Under the pieces are notes generated by a model. The model saw only the letters and a list, made by a program, of their open reading frames with translations. It was not told where the DNA came from and did not search any database. Positions 16,292-26,140 of a DNA stretch of 64,000 nucleotides are shown here, piece after piece. The DNA comes from SZUA-309 sp965232595 (lineage in GTDB: Bacteria; Pseudomonadota; Gammaproteobacteria; Pseudomonadales; Azotimanducaceae): assembly GCA_965232595.1 (NCBI GenBank), contig OZ246983.1, positions 1,922,001 through 1,986,000 of the forward strand. Reading direction: 5' to 3'. Made by a program: the position numbers and the translations under genes. Numbering within the stretch: position 1 is the first letter of the stretch; the number at the start of each line of letters is the position of its first letter.

Positions 16292-18112
16292 TCAGGCGCT
16301 GAACCCGGCTTCGCCCATCACCTCTGCGAACGTATCGACGCGAGGCTCGAGCGCGGCCAGGGTGTCGGACCAGAACTCCGGTTGGGTCAGGTCCACTTCC
16401 AGGTGCTTGGCGGCCAGGGCCTCGGCCGTCATGCGCCCGGTGTCCCGCAGCAGCGCCTGGTAGCGGGGAAAAAACTCATCGCCGAACTTTTCCCGGCTGG
16501 CATAAACGCCGAGGCTGAACAGATAGCCGAACAGGTACGGGAAGTTGTAGAAGGAAATGCCGGAGATGAAGAAGTGCAGCTTGCTGGCCCAGAACAGCGG
16601 ATCCGGTTCGGAAATGGCGTCGCCGTACCATTCGGTCCAGGCATCGGCCATGTAGGTCTTCAGCTCCTCCGGACGCAGCGGCCGTTCCTGACGGGCTTCG
16701 TAGAATCGCTTCTCGAAGGCGTAGCGGGTGGGGATGTTCAGCACGAAAGCGATCAGTGCCGTCATGTCCTCCCAGATGACATCCATGCGCGTCTGCAGCG
16801 AGTCGGCCTCTTTCAGCATGGCATCGCGAACCAGGGTCTCACCGAAGGTGCTGGCGGTCTCTGCCAGCGACATGCCGTAGCCGAGCTGGGACTCCGGCAG
16901 ATCGCGCATCACCCAGCTGTGATAGGCGTGACCGAGCTCATGGGCCAGCGTGATCACGTCGCTGGCGCCGCCGGTGTAGGTCATGTACACCCGCGGCGAG
17001 CGTGACTTTCGGAAGCCCGTGCAGTAGGCCCCCGGGCGCTTGCCATCGCCCACGGTGCCTTCCACCCAGCGGTTGTCCACCATCATGTGCACGAACTCGC
17101 CGAGGCTGGCGTCTACCTTGCTGTAGGCGGCGGCGATGATCTCGATGGCCCGTTCGAAGGGAATGCCCGCTTCCGCCTCCGGATTCAGAATGGGTGCGGG
17201 CGCCCGGTTGTCCCAGGGGCCGAGCGCTGACTTGCCGTACGCGCTGGCCTGCAGCTTGGCTGCGCGCCGGGCCAGCGGCCGATAGGTTTCCGCGGCGGCG
17301 AGAATGCTGTCCAGGGTGGGGCGGCTGATGCGGTTCATGTGCACGGGCGCGTCGAGAAAGTGCACGGGCTTTTCCGTTGACCGCTTCCTGCACATCTCCA
17401 GGCGCCAGCCGGAGATGGCGTTGATGGCCGCAGCGCAGCTTTCCTCATGTTCGGACCAGGCGGCGTTGATGGCCGCCCAGGCGTTCCGGCGCGTCGTGTC
17501 GTCCGGCCTCTGCATCAGGCCGGCCGCCTGGGCCAGGCCCATCTGCTGCTGCTCGTTGCCGAGCATGACCTCGCATTCCAGCGTGCCGGACAGTGAGTCG
17601 TAAAGACGGCTCCAGGCATGGATGCCGTCCTGCGACAGGCCGTTGACCAGGCGCTCTTCGTTCAGGCTCAGGAGCTCGTGCCGCCGCTCCCGGGAGTGGT
17701 TCACCACAAAAGCGGCGGGCGCCACCTCCGGATCGGCCAGATACGCCTCGATCTCCGCATCGCTGGCCAGATCGCAGAACTGGTTGAGCGGTTCAGAGAC
17801 GTCGCCGAGCCGCTTCTGGATGCCCTGGAGAGTGCCCTGCAGTGTCCGCGCATCCGCGTCGCGACCGTTTACGGAGAGCAGGCAGTTGGCGTACACGGCG
17901 GGATTCTGCAACAGGATTGCCGCCTGCTGGCGGAGCTTGAAGATCTGCTGCGCGGTAGCGACCCGCTCGTCGCCGGCGAGCTTCTCGTTCAGCTCTTCGA
18001 TGGCGTCACAGAGGCGTCGCACCTCGTTGAGGTCTGCTTCGAGCTCAGCCGCATTCGTGCTCGTGTACTCGCTGCTGAGGTCCCAGGCGGGCCCCTGAAT
18101 CGTGTTTTCCAT
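16292..18112 (-). CDS. M3 family oligoendopeptidase (PepF-like)
   Basis: 606 residues, the usual length for PepF/oligoendopeptidase F enzymes. The zinc site HELGHAYHSW is intact and is followed by the downstream Glu region (SLAETASTFGE). No signal peptide, so it should act in the cytoplasm on short peptides. The start at 18112 has AGGAG just upstream, although the spacing is short. It heads a two-gene transcript with the uracil-DNA glycosylase-like gene. Confidence 0.92.
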   Translation of the reverse strand: MENTIQGPAWDLSSEYTSTNAAELEADLNEVRRLCDAIEELNEKLAGDERVATAQQIFKLRQQAAILLQNPAVYANCLLSVNGRDADARTLQGTLQGIQKRLGDVSEPLNQFCDLASDAEIEAYLADPEVAPAAFVVNHSRERRHELLSLNEERLVNGLSQDGIHAWSRLYDSLSGTLECEVMLGNEQQQMGLAQAAGLMQRPDDTTRRNAWAAINAAWSEHEESCAAAINAISGWRLEMCRKRSTEKPVHFLDAPVHMNRISRPTLDSILAAAETYRPLARRAAKLQASAYGKSALGPWDNRAPAPILNPEAEAGIPFERAIEIIAAAYSKVDASLGEFVHMMVDNRWVEGTVGDGKRPGAYCTGFRKSRSPRVYMTYTGGASDVITLAHELGHAYHSWVMRDLPESQLGYGMSLAETASTFGETLVRDAMLKEADSLQTRMDVIWEDMTALIAFVLNIPTRYAFEKRFYEARQERPLRPEELKTYMADAWTEWYGDAISEPDPLFWASKLHFFISGISFYNFPYLFGYLFSLGVYASREKFGDEFFPRYQALLRDTGRMTAEALAAKHLEVDLTQPEFWSDTLAALEPRVDTFAEVMGEAGFSA

Positions 18113-18324
18113 AGCTCCTGAGGGTTCTGTCGGGCGGAGGGCGATCTTAGCAGAACGCCCGCGCGCGCAGATCGCTGCCGGCTGTGCGGCAGTTCGCTAA
18201 TCCAGCCGGCTTCAGGTCACAAACTGGCCCGCCATTCCCCGCCAGAGGTGGGCGCTTACTTATGCTTTGCGGGTTGAACGTTAGGGCCCTGGCGGGAAGC
18301 CGGGCTCAAGAATGGAGATCAGCC

Positions 18325-20115
18325 ATGTATCGGTTGTTGCTACTCATCATCACCCTGTCTGCCGCCGTCACCGGCGCTTCGCTTGCGGCCGCCGCCACCG
18401 GCGAGCTCAGGATCGAGATTCACAGCCCGCCGCTGGATCTGGAGGCGACCGGCGAGCCGCTCAGCTACGAGGTGCAGGGCGTCGCGTCCACTATCGGCGG
18501 CGTCCGGCACATCGACATGATGCTGGTGCTCGACACTTCCGGCAGCCTGGCGCAGACCGATCCGGACGATTTCCGAACCCAGGCTGCGGTCGGCCTGATC
18601 CGGGGCCTGTCGGCAAAAAGCGACATCCAGATCGGCGTGATCGGCTTCAACAACAGCAACGACCTGCTGCAGCCGCTGACCCAGGACCGGAACAGCGTGG
18701 TTGCGGCTCTGCGTGGCCTGAAGCGGTCCGGCGGCACCAACCTGGCTGCCGGCATCGAGACGGCCGTTGATGAGCTGAAGCGCAACGGCAGGGAAGAATC
18801 GTCCCGGGTCATCGTGCTGTTCACCGACGGTATCTCCAACGAGAAGAAGGCGCGGGAGGCGGCCAACTACGCGAAGTCGGAAGGCATCGCGGTGCAGACC
18901 CTGCTGCTTGGGGAAAATCTGAAAGGCGGCTTCCTGCTCGAGGAGATCGCCGGGAACACGGGCGGCAGCTTCGTCTGGGTGCTGAACCCCACGGATCTGC
19001 CCGAGGCCTTCCTCAACATGAAGACCACGGGTGTTGATTCGGTGACGCTGAGCGTAAACGGATCGGAGCCGATGCCTGCGGAGCTGACAGCCGGCGCCTT
19101 CAGCGGCACGCTGCCGCTGGTGGCAGGCGAGAATCGCATCGTTGCCTCCGCCACCAGCCTGGACGGCCAGACTCGTGAGTCGGTGGTGATGGTCAACGTG
19201 GCGGATGCCAGCTGCGCGACGCTCGAGGTGGCGGCTACCAATGATGGCCGATCGGCCATCTCGCTGAACGAGCGCGCGGTGCAGATTGTGGTCGATGCCT
19301 CCCGGAGCATGTGGGGGCAACTCGACGGCACCGCGAAGATGGAGATTGCCAAGGACATTCTGCGCGACGCCTCTGCGTCGCTGCCCGATGATCTGGACCT
19401 GGCGCTCAGGGCGTATGGGCATACCAGCGCCAGCGAAGAGAACAACTGCGCCGACTCCGGCCTGCTGGTGCCCTTCGGCAGCGCCAACCGAAGCGCCCTG
19501 CACGCGGCCATCGATGGCCTGAAGCCGAAAGGGCAGACACCCATCGCCTTTGCTCTGAAGCAGGCGGCCGCCGACTTCGATGCGCTCGACAGCGAGCGCA
19601 CGCTGGTGCTGGTCACGGATGGCCTCGAGAGCTGTGGCGGTGATCCGGTGGCTGCCGCCCGCGAGCTCTACGACCGCGGCATCCGGATCCACGTGATCGG
19701 CTTCGGTCTCGGCAGCGCCAAAGATGAGGATACGGCCAGCCTGAAGACGATTGCTTACGCCTCCGGCGGCTCCTACTTCACGGCCAACAGCGCCGACGAG
19801 CTGCGTGGGGCGCTGGACGCGACCGTAGGCACCCGCTATCAGGTGCTTGCCGATGGCGAGGTGGTGGCGAGCGGGGTGCTCGGCAACAACACGCCGATGT
19901 TCCTGCCCACCGGCGACTATCGGATCCAGTTCGACAGCACGCCGCGCCACGAGGTGCCATTTACCCTCTCTGCGCGGGACCGGCTGAACCTGATGCTGGA
20001 GCGCGAGGATGGCGTGATTGCCCACCGGGAGTACCGGGACCTGATGCCGGACGCGAGCTCCTGCGAAGCAGCGCAGGCGCAGCATCAGCGCCTTGCCGGG
20101 GCGCCGACCTTCTAA
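18325..20115 (+). CDS. Exported protein with two von Willebrand factor A domains
   Basis: 596 residues from the ATG at 18325 (GGAG seven bases upstream), starting with a signal peptide (MYRLLLLIITLSAAVTG). The first VWA domain has the MIDAS sequence LVLDTSGS and DGISN; the second begins IVVDASRSMWG and continues with FALKQAAADF and LVTDGLESCGGDPV. A small beta domain closes the protein. Such periplasmic or surface proteins bind metal-dependent protein ligands. The partner is not evident from the neighbours; transcription probably ends at the hairpin just downstream. Confidence 0.87.
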   Translation: MYRLLLLIITLSAAVTGASLAAAATGELRIEIHSPPLDLEATGEPLSYEVQGVASTIGGVRHIDMMLVLDTSGSLAQTDPDDFRTQAAVGLIRGLSAKSDIQIGVIGFNNSNDLLQPLTQDRNSVVAALRGLKRSGGTNLAAGIETAVDELKRNGREESSRVIVLFTDGISNEKKAREAANYAKSEGIAVQTLLLGENLKGGFLLEEIAGNTGGSFVWVLNPTDLPEAFLNMKTTGVDSVTLSVNGSEPMPAELTAGAFSGTLPLVAGENRIVASATSLDGQTRESVVMVNVADASCATLEVAATNDGRSAISLNERAVQIVVDASRSMWGQLDGTAKMEIAKDILRDASASLPDDLDLALRAYGHTSASEENNCADSGLLVPFGSANRSALHAAIDGLKPKGQTPIAFALKQAAADFDALDSERTLVLVTDGLESCGGDPVAAARELYDRGIRIHVIGFGLGSAKDEDTASLKTIAYASGGSYFTANSADELRGALDATVGTRYQVLADGEVVASGVLGNNTPMFLPTGDYRIQFDSTPRHEVPFTLSARDRLNLMLEREDGVIAHREYRDLMPDASSCEAAQAQHQRLAGAPTF

Positions 20116-20117
20116 CC

Positions 20118-20137
20118 CCGCCGGCCTCAGCCGGCGG
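20118..20137 (+). terminator. Hairpin after the VWA gene
   Basis: CCGCCGGC, loop CTCA, GCCGGCGG: a perfect 8-bp GC stem two bases after the stop codon. No T run follows, so it is a Rho-independent terminator only in part; it may also protect the 3' end. Confidence 0.45.
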
Positions 20138-20215
20138 CATCGCCCGCCGTATGGCTTGAACTCGGGCCCGCCGGCCGTCTAGCCTCTGCCTGAGGCGTGA
20201 ACCCGGGCGGCGGCA

Positions 20216-21595
20216 ATGACGACCAACCCACTGGACAACGGCAGCTTCTGGTTCGACTCGCTGCCTGAACCACCGGCGGCGCAGCCACCCGAATCCCTGC
20301 CGGACCGGGTGGACGTGGCGATCATCGGCGCCGGCTACACCGGTCTCTGGACGGCCTACTACCTGTCCCAGCAGCAACCCGACCTGGACATTGCCGTCTT
20401 TGAGGCGGTGACCGTGGGTTTCGGCGCCAGCGGCCGCAACGGTGGCTGGTGCATGGGGCTGGCCTGGGGGATCGACGAGATGCTGAAAGATCCCAGCCGG
20501 CAGCAGCAGGGGCTGGACCTTCTGAACGCCATGCACGACACGGTCGATGAGGTCGGTCGGGTCAGCCAGGCGGAGAACATCGATTGTCACTACGCCAAGG
20601 GCGGCACCCTGACGGTGGCGACCATGCCTTTTCGAGCAGCGGAAATCCGCGCCCGGGTCGAACGCTTTCACGCGCTCGGCTACACGGACGATGACTACAG
20701 CTGGCTGCCGGAAGCGGAGGCCCGCGCTCGTATCGGCAGCCGGTTCAACTTCGGCGCGGCCTACACCAGCCACTGCGCGGCGATCCATCCGGCCAGGCTT
20801 GCCCGCGGCCTGGGCCGGACTGTCCGCAGCAAGGGAGTGAAGATCTTCGAGCTGACACCGGTGCTGGATCTGGAGGCCGGCCAGGTGAGGACGGAGCGAG
20901 GCGTGGTGAAGGCCGACGTGGTGCTGCGCGCAACAGAAGGGTACACGGAGTCGCTTCCCAGCCAGTCGCGGCGGATCATGCCGCTGTACTCCATGATGGT
21001 TGCCACGGAGCCGTTGCCGGAAGGAACCTGGCAGGAGATCGGCCTGGCGCGCCGCGAGACCTTCGGTGATGGTCGTCGGGTCACCATCTACGGCCAGCGC
21101 ACGCTGGACGATCGGCTCGCCTTCGGCGGCCGGGCAGGCTACTACTTTGGGTCCAGGCGGAAGCGGGTGATCGATCCGGGTGACCCCATGCTCGACAACG
21201 TCGAAGCGAACCTGCGCGATTTCTTTCCGGCGCTGGCAGGCCACGCGATTACCCACCGCTGGGGTGGGCTGATGGGCGCGCCGCGGCACTTCCGGCCCTG
21301 CGTAACCTTTGATCGCCGAACCGGGGTGGGCAGCGCAGGCGGCTACGTGGGCGAAGGGGTAGCGGCCAGCAACCTGGCCGGACGCCTGCTGACGGATCTG
21401 GTTCTGAATCGCGAGAGCGATCTGACCCGCCTGGCCTGGGTGGACGACACGCCGCGGCGCTGGGAGATCGAGCCGATCCGCTGGCTGGGTGCGCGCCTGA
21501 TGCGTTACTCCGCAGAGCGCGCGGATCGAGCTGAGCGGGCCAGCGGCAGGCCGTCCCGGTTCTGGGGCGGCCTGTTCAGTCGGGTGATGGGCTAG
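20216..21595 (+). CDS. FAD-dependent amine/amino-acid oxidoreductase (DAO family)
   Basis: 459 residues. The Rossmann dinucleotide motif is at the N-terminus (VAIIGAGYTGLWTAYYL), followed by GRNGGWCMG, a pattern seen in gamma-glutamylputrescine oxidase-like flavoproteins. Near the C-terminus RWGGLMG and GYVGEGVAASNLAG complete the FAD site. It probably oxidises a secondary or primary amine; the real substrate is unknown. Cytoplasmic. It stands alone between the VWA gene and the barrel gene. Confidence 0.88.
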   Translation: MTTNPLDNGSFWFDSLPEPPAAQPPESLPDRVDVAIIGAGYTGLWTAYYLSQQQPDLDIAVFEAVTVGFGASGRNGGWCMGLAWGIDEMLKDPSRQQQGLDLLNAMHDTVDEVGRVSQAENIDCHYAKGGTLTVATMPFRAAEIRARVERFHALGYTDDDYSWLPEAEARARIGSRFNFGAAYTSHCAAIHPARLARGLGRTVRSKGVKIFELTPVLDLEAGQVRTERGVVKADVVLRATEGYTESLPSQSRRIMPLYSMMVATEPLPEGTWQEIGLARRETFGDGRRVTIYGQRTLDDRLAFGGRAGYYFGSRRKRVIDPGDPMLDNVEANLRDFFPALAGHAITHRWGGLMGAPRHFRPCVTFDRRTGVGSAGGYVGEGVAASNLAGRLLTDLVLNRESDLTRLAWVDDTPRRWEIEPIRWLGARLMRYSAERADRAERASGRPSRFWGGLFSRVMG

Positions 21596-21658
21596 CCAAT
21601 GCGCCCGCTTCCTCAGTAGGCTTTGCCTATCGCAATCTGAGTCCGGTCCGCGTCGCTG

Positions 21659-22561
21659 ATGAGGTCATCTCTACAGGTTATCTGCGTCATCACGCTGGCG
21701 GTTCTGAGCGCCCCGGCGCACGGCAACAACGACGTGCTGCCCCGCCTGCTGACGAACGTGCCCATCGGCCTCAACTGGGTGAGCCTCGGCTACACCTACT
21801 CGACGGGCAACGTCAGCGTCGATCCGAGCATCGCGCTCGACGTGGAAGCGGATCTGCACACCTACGTGATGAGCTACACCCGCTCCTTCGCGGCCTTCGG
21901 TCAGTCGGCGACCTTTACCGCCGCGGTGCCCTACGCGGACCTGACGCTGTCCGGCATTGTGCAGGACGAGCCGGTCACCGCCCAGGATGACCGTTTCTCA
22001 GATCCCGCGTTCCGTCTGGCTTTCAACCTGAGCGGCGCTCCGGCGCTGGAGATGCAGGAATTCGGCAGCTACCGGCAGAAGACCATCGTCGGGTTCGATA
22101 TCGAAGTCAGGGTACCCCTGGGTCACTACGACAAGACCCGGCAGATCAACTTCGGCGCCAACCGCTGGACCGTGATCCCGGAGCTGGGTATCGCCCATCG
22201 GTTCAAACGCTTCACCCTCGAAGGGGCGGCAACGCTTGCGTTCTTTTCTGATAACGACGAGTACCTGGTCGACCAGACCCTGAAGCAGGAACCCATCGCC
22301 GCCGTTCGTGCCAACCTCATTTACCACTTCCGTCGTCCGGGCACCTGGATCGGTTTCAGCACCATGTACCTGCGCGGCGGCGAGACGTCGATCGATGGGG
22401 CAGACCGGCAGGATCTTCAGTCCACCAGCCGGGCCGGCATCTCGCTCTCCGTGCCTTTTGCCGGTCGGCACAACGTGCTGATCAAATACTCCCGAGGGAT
22501 GACCACGCGCATCGGCGCGGACTTCCAGAACTACAACGTCAGCTACACCTACCGGTTCTGA
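21659..22561 (+). CDS. Outer-membrane beta-barrel protein (phenol meta-pathway transporter-like)
   Basis: 300 residues with a signal peptide ending near APAHGN, alternating amphipathic strands throughout (YVMSYTRSF, TFTAAVPYADL, LIYHFRRPG) and a C-terminal Phe (SYTYRF), the signature of outer-membrane insertion. The pattern resembles the putative MetA-pathway phenol-degradation porins (DUF3187/transporter family). It probably lets hydrophobic compounds in. An alpha/beta hydrolase gene follows 23 bases later on the same strand, so a joint catabolic role is possible. Confidence 0.82.
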   Translation: MRSSLQVICVITLAVLSAPAHGNNDVLPRLLTNVPIGLNWVSLGYTYSTGNVSVDPSIALDVEADLHTYVMSYTRSFAAFGQSATFTAAVPYADLTLSGIVQDEPVTAQDDRFSDPAFRLAFNLSGAPALEMQEFGSYRQKTIVGFDIEVRVPLGHYDKTRQINFGANRWTVIPELGIAHRFKRFTLEGAATLAFFSDNDEYLVDQTLKQEPIAAVRANLIYHFRRPGTWIGFSTMYLRGGETSIDGADRQDLQSTSRAGISLSVPFAGRHNVLIKYSRGMTTRIGADFQNYNVSYTYRF

Positions 22562-22584
22562 CTGGCACTGCAGAGGAGACGACG

Positions 22585-23421
22585 ATGGAACGCAAAACGG
22601 TGACGCTGGGCAACGGCACCACGATCAGCTACCTGGAGCGGCAGGGTGGCGATGAGCCGCTGGTGCTGCTGCACGGCATCACGGACAACGCGCGAACCTA
22701 CGAGCCGCTGGCGGCGCGGATCAGCGACCGCTTCACGGTCTACGCGCTGGACTTCCGTGGCCACGGCCAATCGTCCAAGCCGGACGATCTCTACGACACG
22801 GACGCCTACGCAGACGACGTGCGTTGCTTCATTCGTGAGGTTGCTGGCGCGCCGGTGCTGCTGGAGGGCCACTCGCTCGGCGGTGTCGTCTCCGTTCAGG
22901 TTGGCGCCAGCGCGCCGGAGCTCGTCTCCGGCCTGATTCTCGAAGACCCGCCGCTGTACTTCGTCAACGACATCAACGAGATCTATCGGGCGCTGTTCGA
23001 AGGCATCGTGGTCATGTCGACCACCCTGCAGGACGGCAGCCAGAGCCCGGCGCACTGGTTCGAGGTGATGGCGAGCGCGCCGGACCCCTACTCGGGCAGG
23101 CCCGGCATCGAAACCATGGGTGAAGAGCGCATCCACCTGCGGCTCGAATCAATTGGCCAGATGAAGCCGAAGGCGTTGCGTGACGCCATCGACGGCTCGC
23201 TGAAGTGGGACACGGATGCGGTGCTTGGCAGGATCGAGTGTCCGGTCACCCTGCTCTGGGGCGATCCGGCCATCGGCGCGGTGATGACGGGCGAGGAGGT
23301 CGATCAGGCGGTTGGTGCTATCGGTGATTGTCGGGCCGTGCAGGCGCCGACCGTTGGCCACCTCATTCACGATCAGGCGCCGGAGGTGTGGCTGGACGCG
23401 GTCAACGGCTGGTCCCGTTAG
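22585..23421 (+). CDS. Alpha/beta hydrolase
   Basis: 278 residues with the full hydrolase layout: LLHGITDN (oxyanion region), DFRGHGQSS, nucleophile elbow GHSLGG, a likely acid Asp in LLWGDPAIGAV and the His in PTVGHLIHDQAP. No signal peptide. The start has GAGGAGACG just upstream. Substrate unknown; an esterase, lactonase or C-C hydrolase role would fit next to the convergent Baeyer-Villiger monooxygenase, whose products are esters or lactones. Confidence 0.88.
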   Translation: MERKTVTLGNGTTISYLERQGGDEPLVLLHGITDNARTYEPLAARISDRFTVYALDFRGHGQSSKPDDLYDTDAYADDVRCFIREVAGAPVLLEGHSLGGVVSVQVGASAPELVSGLILEDPPLYFVNDINEIYRALFEGIVVMSTTLQDGSQSPAHWFEVMASAPDPYSGRPGIETMGEERIHLRLESIGQMKPKALRDAIDGSLKWDTDAVLGRIECPVTLLWGDPAIGAVMTGEEVDQAVGAIGDCRAVQAPTVGHLIHDQAPEVWLDAVNGWSR

Positions 23422-23431
23422 GCGGCCGCAC

Positions 23432-25108
23432 TCAGTCCAGCCGGAATCCCTGGTAGCCGCCCGCCGCCACCTGCTCGCAGCGCTCCCGGTACTTGGGGTA
23501 ACCGCCCACGTAAGGCATGAAGATCCTCGGCTTGCCGGGGATGTTGGCACCCAGGTACCAGGAGTTGCAGCTCGGGGTGGTGTACATGGTGCCTTCGGCC
23601 ACCGCGTTCACGTGCGCCACCCAGTCTGACTCGGCTTCCGGCAACGCTTCGATGCGCTGATGACCGTGCTTGCGCAGATAGCTGATGCACTCGGCAATCC
23701 AGTTCACGTGCTGCTCGATGGCGACCAGCATGTTGCAGAGCACGGACGGGCTGCCGGGACCGGTTACGGTGAAGAGGTTAGGGCAATCGGACAGGGCAAG
23801 GCCGAGATAGGCAACCGGTCCGTGTGCCCACTTGTCTGCCAGCCGGGTGCCGTTCCTGCCCGTGATGTTGGCCCGCAGCAGTGCGCCGGTCATGGCGTCG
23901 AAGCCGGTGGCGTAGATCAGCACGTCGAATTCGTAGGTCGCGTCGCCGGTCGCCAGGCCGGTCTCGGTGATCGCCTGGATAGGGGCGCTGGCGACGTCCA
24001 CCAGGGTGACGTTGTCCCGGTTGAAGGTCTCGTAGTAGTCACGATCCAGAACCTGCCGCTTGCAGCCGAGCCCGTAGGTGGTCGGGCAGAGCGTTTCTGC
24101 CGTTTCCTCATCCTCCACCAGGCCGCGGATCCCGTCGCGGAACGCGGCATTTGCCGCCTCGTTGGCCTCCTCGCTGGTATAGGCGTCCCGGAACGACAGC
24201 AGCACGCCCAGGCCCCGCTCGCTGACCAGGTTGCGACGCTGCTCCTCGGTGAGGTCCAGTATTCCCATGCTGCCGCTTTCCGGCGCCATGGGAACGGCGG
24301 AAGGCAGCGCCAGCGCCCGGTCCGCGGCACGCTCCGTTCTGCTCGTGCTCTTCACCGGCCGGAAGCCGGACACCCCACCGGCGTTGTTCTGCTGCATGTC
24401 CCGGATCTGCCGGTAATTCTCCCGGAACTCGTCCTGCACGGCCGCGCGCATCGCCTTGCGATTCGCCGGTACGGTGTAGACCGGCGTGCGCTGAAACACC
24501 GTCAGGTGCTCCGCGGCCCGGGCCAGCTCGGGAATGGCCTGCACCCCTGAGGAGCCGGTGCCGATGATGCCGACCCGCTTGCCGCTGAGGTCGACGGGCT
24601 CTTTCGGCCAGAGGCCCGTGTGCAGAACCTGGCCTCTGAAGCTGTCCTTGCCGGGGATATCCGGCGTGTTCGGGACCGACAGGCAGCCGGTGGCCATCAC
24701 GCAGTAGCGGGCCTCGAAGGTCTCACCGGCTTCTGTGTCGAGTTGCCAGAGGTTGTCGGCCTCCTGATAGGTGACGGACGTGACGCGGGTATCGAAGCGG
24801 ATGTCGCGGCGCAGATCGAACCGGTCGGCGACATGGTTGGCATAGCGGAGAATGTCCGGCTGGGCGGAGAAAACCTCCGGCCAGTCCCATTCCTGCTCCA
24901 GCGCCTCGGAGAAGCCGTAGGAGTACTCGAGGCTCGGCACGTCGCACCGGGCGCCCGGGTAGCGGTTCCAGTACCAGGTGCCGCCGACATCGCTGCCGGC
25001 TTCGAGGGCGAGCACGGAAAGTCCCAGCTCGCGGAACTTGAAAATGGCGTACATGCCGGCAAAGCCGGCGCCTACGATGAGCACGTCTCTCGGCGGACGA
25101 TCCGACAT
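23432..25108 (-). CDS. Baeyer-Villiger monooxygenase (flavin-containing, type I)
   Basis: 558 residues. FAD motif VGAGFAG at the N-terminus, NADPH motif IGTGSSG, and the BVMO fingerprint FRGQVLHTGLWP (FxGxxxHTxxWP) between them. YWNRYPGARCDVPS is also diagnostic. It inserts oxygen next to a ketone using NADPH and O2, giving an ester or lactone. Its length and sequence resemble cyclohexanone, cyclododecanone or steroid monooxygenases, but the substrate cannot be read off. The convergent neighbour, ten bases away, is an alpha/beta hydrolase that could open the product. Confidence 0.92.
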   Translation of the reverse strand: MSDRPPRDVLIVGAGFAGMYAIFKFRELGLSVLALEAGSDVGGTWYWNRYPGARCDVPSLEYSYGFSEALEQEWDWPEVFSAQPDILRYANHVADRFDLRRDIRFDTRVTSVTYQEADNLWQLDTEAGETFEARYCVMATGCLSVPNTPDIPGKDSFRGQVLHTGLWPKEPVDLSGKRVGIIGTGSSGVQAIPELARAAEHLTVFQRTPVYTVPANRKAMRAAVQDEFRENYRQIRDMQQNNAGGVSGFRPVKSTSRTERAADRALALPSAVPMAPESGSMGILDLTEEQRRNLVSERGLGVLLSFRDAYTSEEANEAANAAFRDGIRGLVEDEETAETLCPTTYGLGCKRQVLDRDYYETFNRDNVTLVDVASAPIQAITETGLATGDATYEFDVLIYATGFDAMTGALLRANITGRNGTRLADKWAHGPVAYLGLALSDCPNLFTVTGPGSPSVLCNMLVAIEQHVNWIAECISYLRKHGHQRIEALPEAESDWVAHVNAVAEGTMYTTPSCNSWYLGANIPGKPRIFMPYVGGYPKYRERCEQVAAGGYQGFRLD

Positions 25109-25148
25109 GAGGCCCCTCCCAAGGCATCACGGACAGTCCGGCAGTATA

Positions 25149-26000
25149 TCAGTCGGGCGCGCCGTCCAGTCGAGCCAGCTGCCGCTCCAGCCGTTGCAGC
25201 GCGCGCTGGGTGGTGCGCAGCTCGCGGAGAATCTCGTCCCGGTTCGGCGGCGTTTCGATCTCCCGCAGGCGCTCCGCCTTGGCCTCATCCAGGTTGTTCA
25301 GCACCACGGCGATGAACAGGTTCACCACCACGAAGGTGCCCATCACCACGAAGCTGACGAAGTACACCCAGGCCCAGGCGTAGGTCTGCATGGCGGCGTA
25401 CATGATGTCCGTCCAGTCCTCGAGGGTGACGATGCGGAACAGCGACAAGAGAGAGATGCCCAGGGTCCGCCAGTGGGTCGGATCCGCCTCGTGAAAGAGG
25501 TGATAGCCGGCGACGCCGTACATGTAGAAGATGATGGAGAGCAGGATAAGCACGTTGCCCATGCTCGGAATGGAACGGATCAGCGTCGCTACGATCAGCC
25601 TCAGCTCCGGGAAGCTGGAGACGAGCCGCAGCACCCTGAGCAGCCTCGCCAGGCGCGCCAGCGTCGCCAGCTCGCCGGTAGCCGGGATCAGGCTCACCAG
25701 GATGATGCTGAAGTCGAAGATGTTCCAGCCGTCCTTGAAGTAGCGGCCGATGGTCGGCGCCAGCGCCCCCATCTTCAGCACGGCTTCGATGATGAAGATG
25801 AGCAGGAACAGCTCGTTGGCCAGGTTGAAGAGCTCACCGAAGCGCGACCGCAGCGTTTCAGAGGTGTCGAGGCCGATCACCGCGGCGTTGGCGATGATCA
25901 CCGCGGTGATGCTGTGCTGGAACCAGTCGCTATCGACGACGCGGGCAAGCCGCAGGGGCAATCCTGCTCTCGCCAGCTCGACGTACTTCAGTTTGTCCAT
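25149..26000 (-). CDS. Voltage-gated cation channel of the bacterial NaChBac family
   Basis: 283 residues from the ATG at 26000; a TTG at 26030 in frame would add ten residues and has weaker support. Six transmembrane segments are evident; the S4 helix has the arginine ladder LARLARLLRVLRLV. The pore filter reads TLEDWTD (codons 25407-25427), where NaChBac-type sodium channels have TLESW and engineered CavAb has TLDDWSD. A C-terminal helical, charged neck with RxxRxLQRLERQL-like coiled-coil character follows, as usual for tetramer assembly. It probably conducts Na+ or Ca2+; the acidic filter favours Ca2+. Confidence 0.9.
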   Translation of the reverse strand: MDKLKYVELARAGLPLRLARVVDSDWFQHSITAVIIANAAVIGLDTSETLRSRFGELFNLANELFLLIFIIEAVLKMGALAPTIGRYFKDGWNIFDFSIILVSLIPATGELATLARLARLLRVLRLVSSFPELRLIVATLIRSIPSMGNVLILLSIIFYMYGVAGYHLFHEADPTHWRTLGISLLSLFRIVTLEDWTDIMYAAMQTYAWAWVYFVSFVVMGTFVVVNLFIAVVLNNLDEAKAERLREIETPPNRDEILRELRTTQRALQRLERQLARLDGAPD

Positions 26001-26140
26001 GGGATGCAGCGCTCGAGAAAAACCCGCCAATCATCCAGACCTGGCGCCCGGGGTTCAACACGCTGCCGTTCCGGGCGCTGGCGAGCCTGCCGCCTGCTCT
26101 CTAAACTGCTGGCAATGGGGATGACTCAGTCGAGGGGCAG

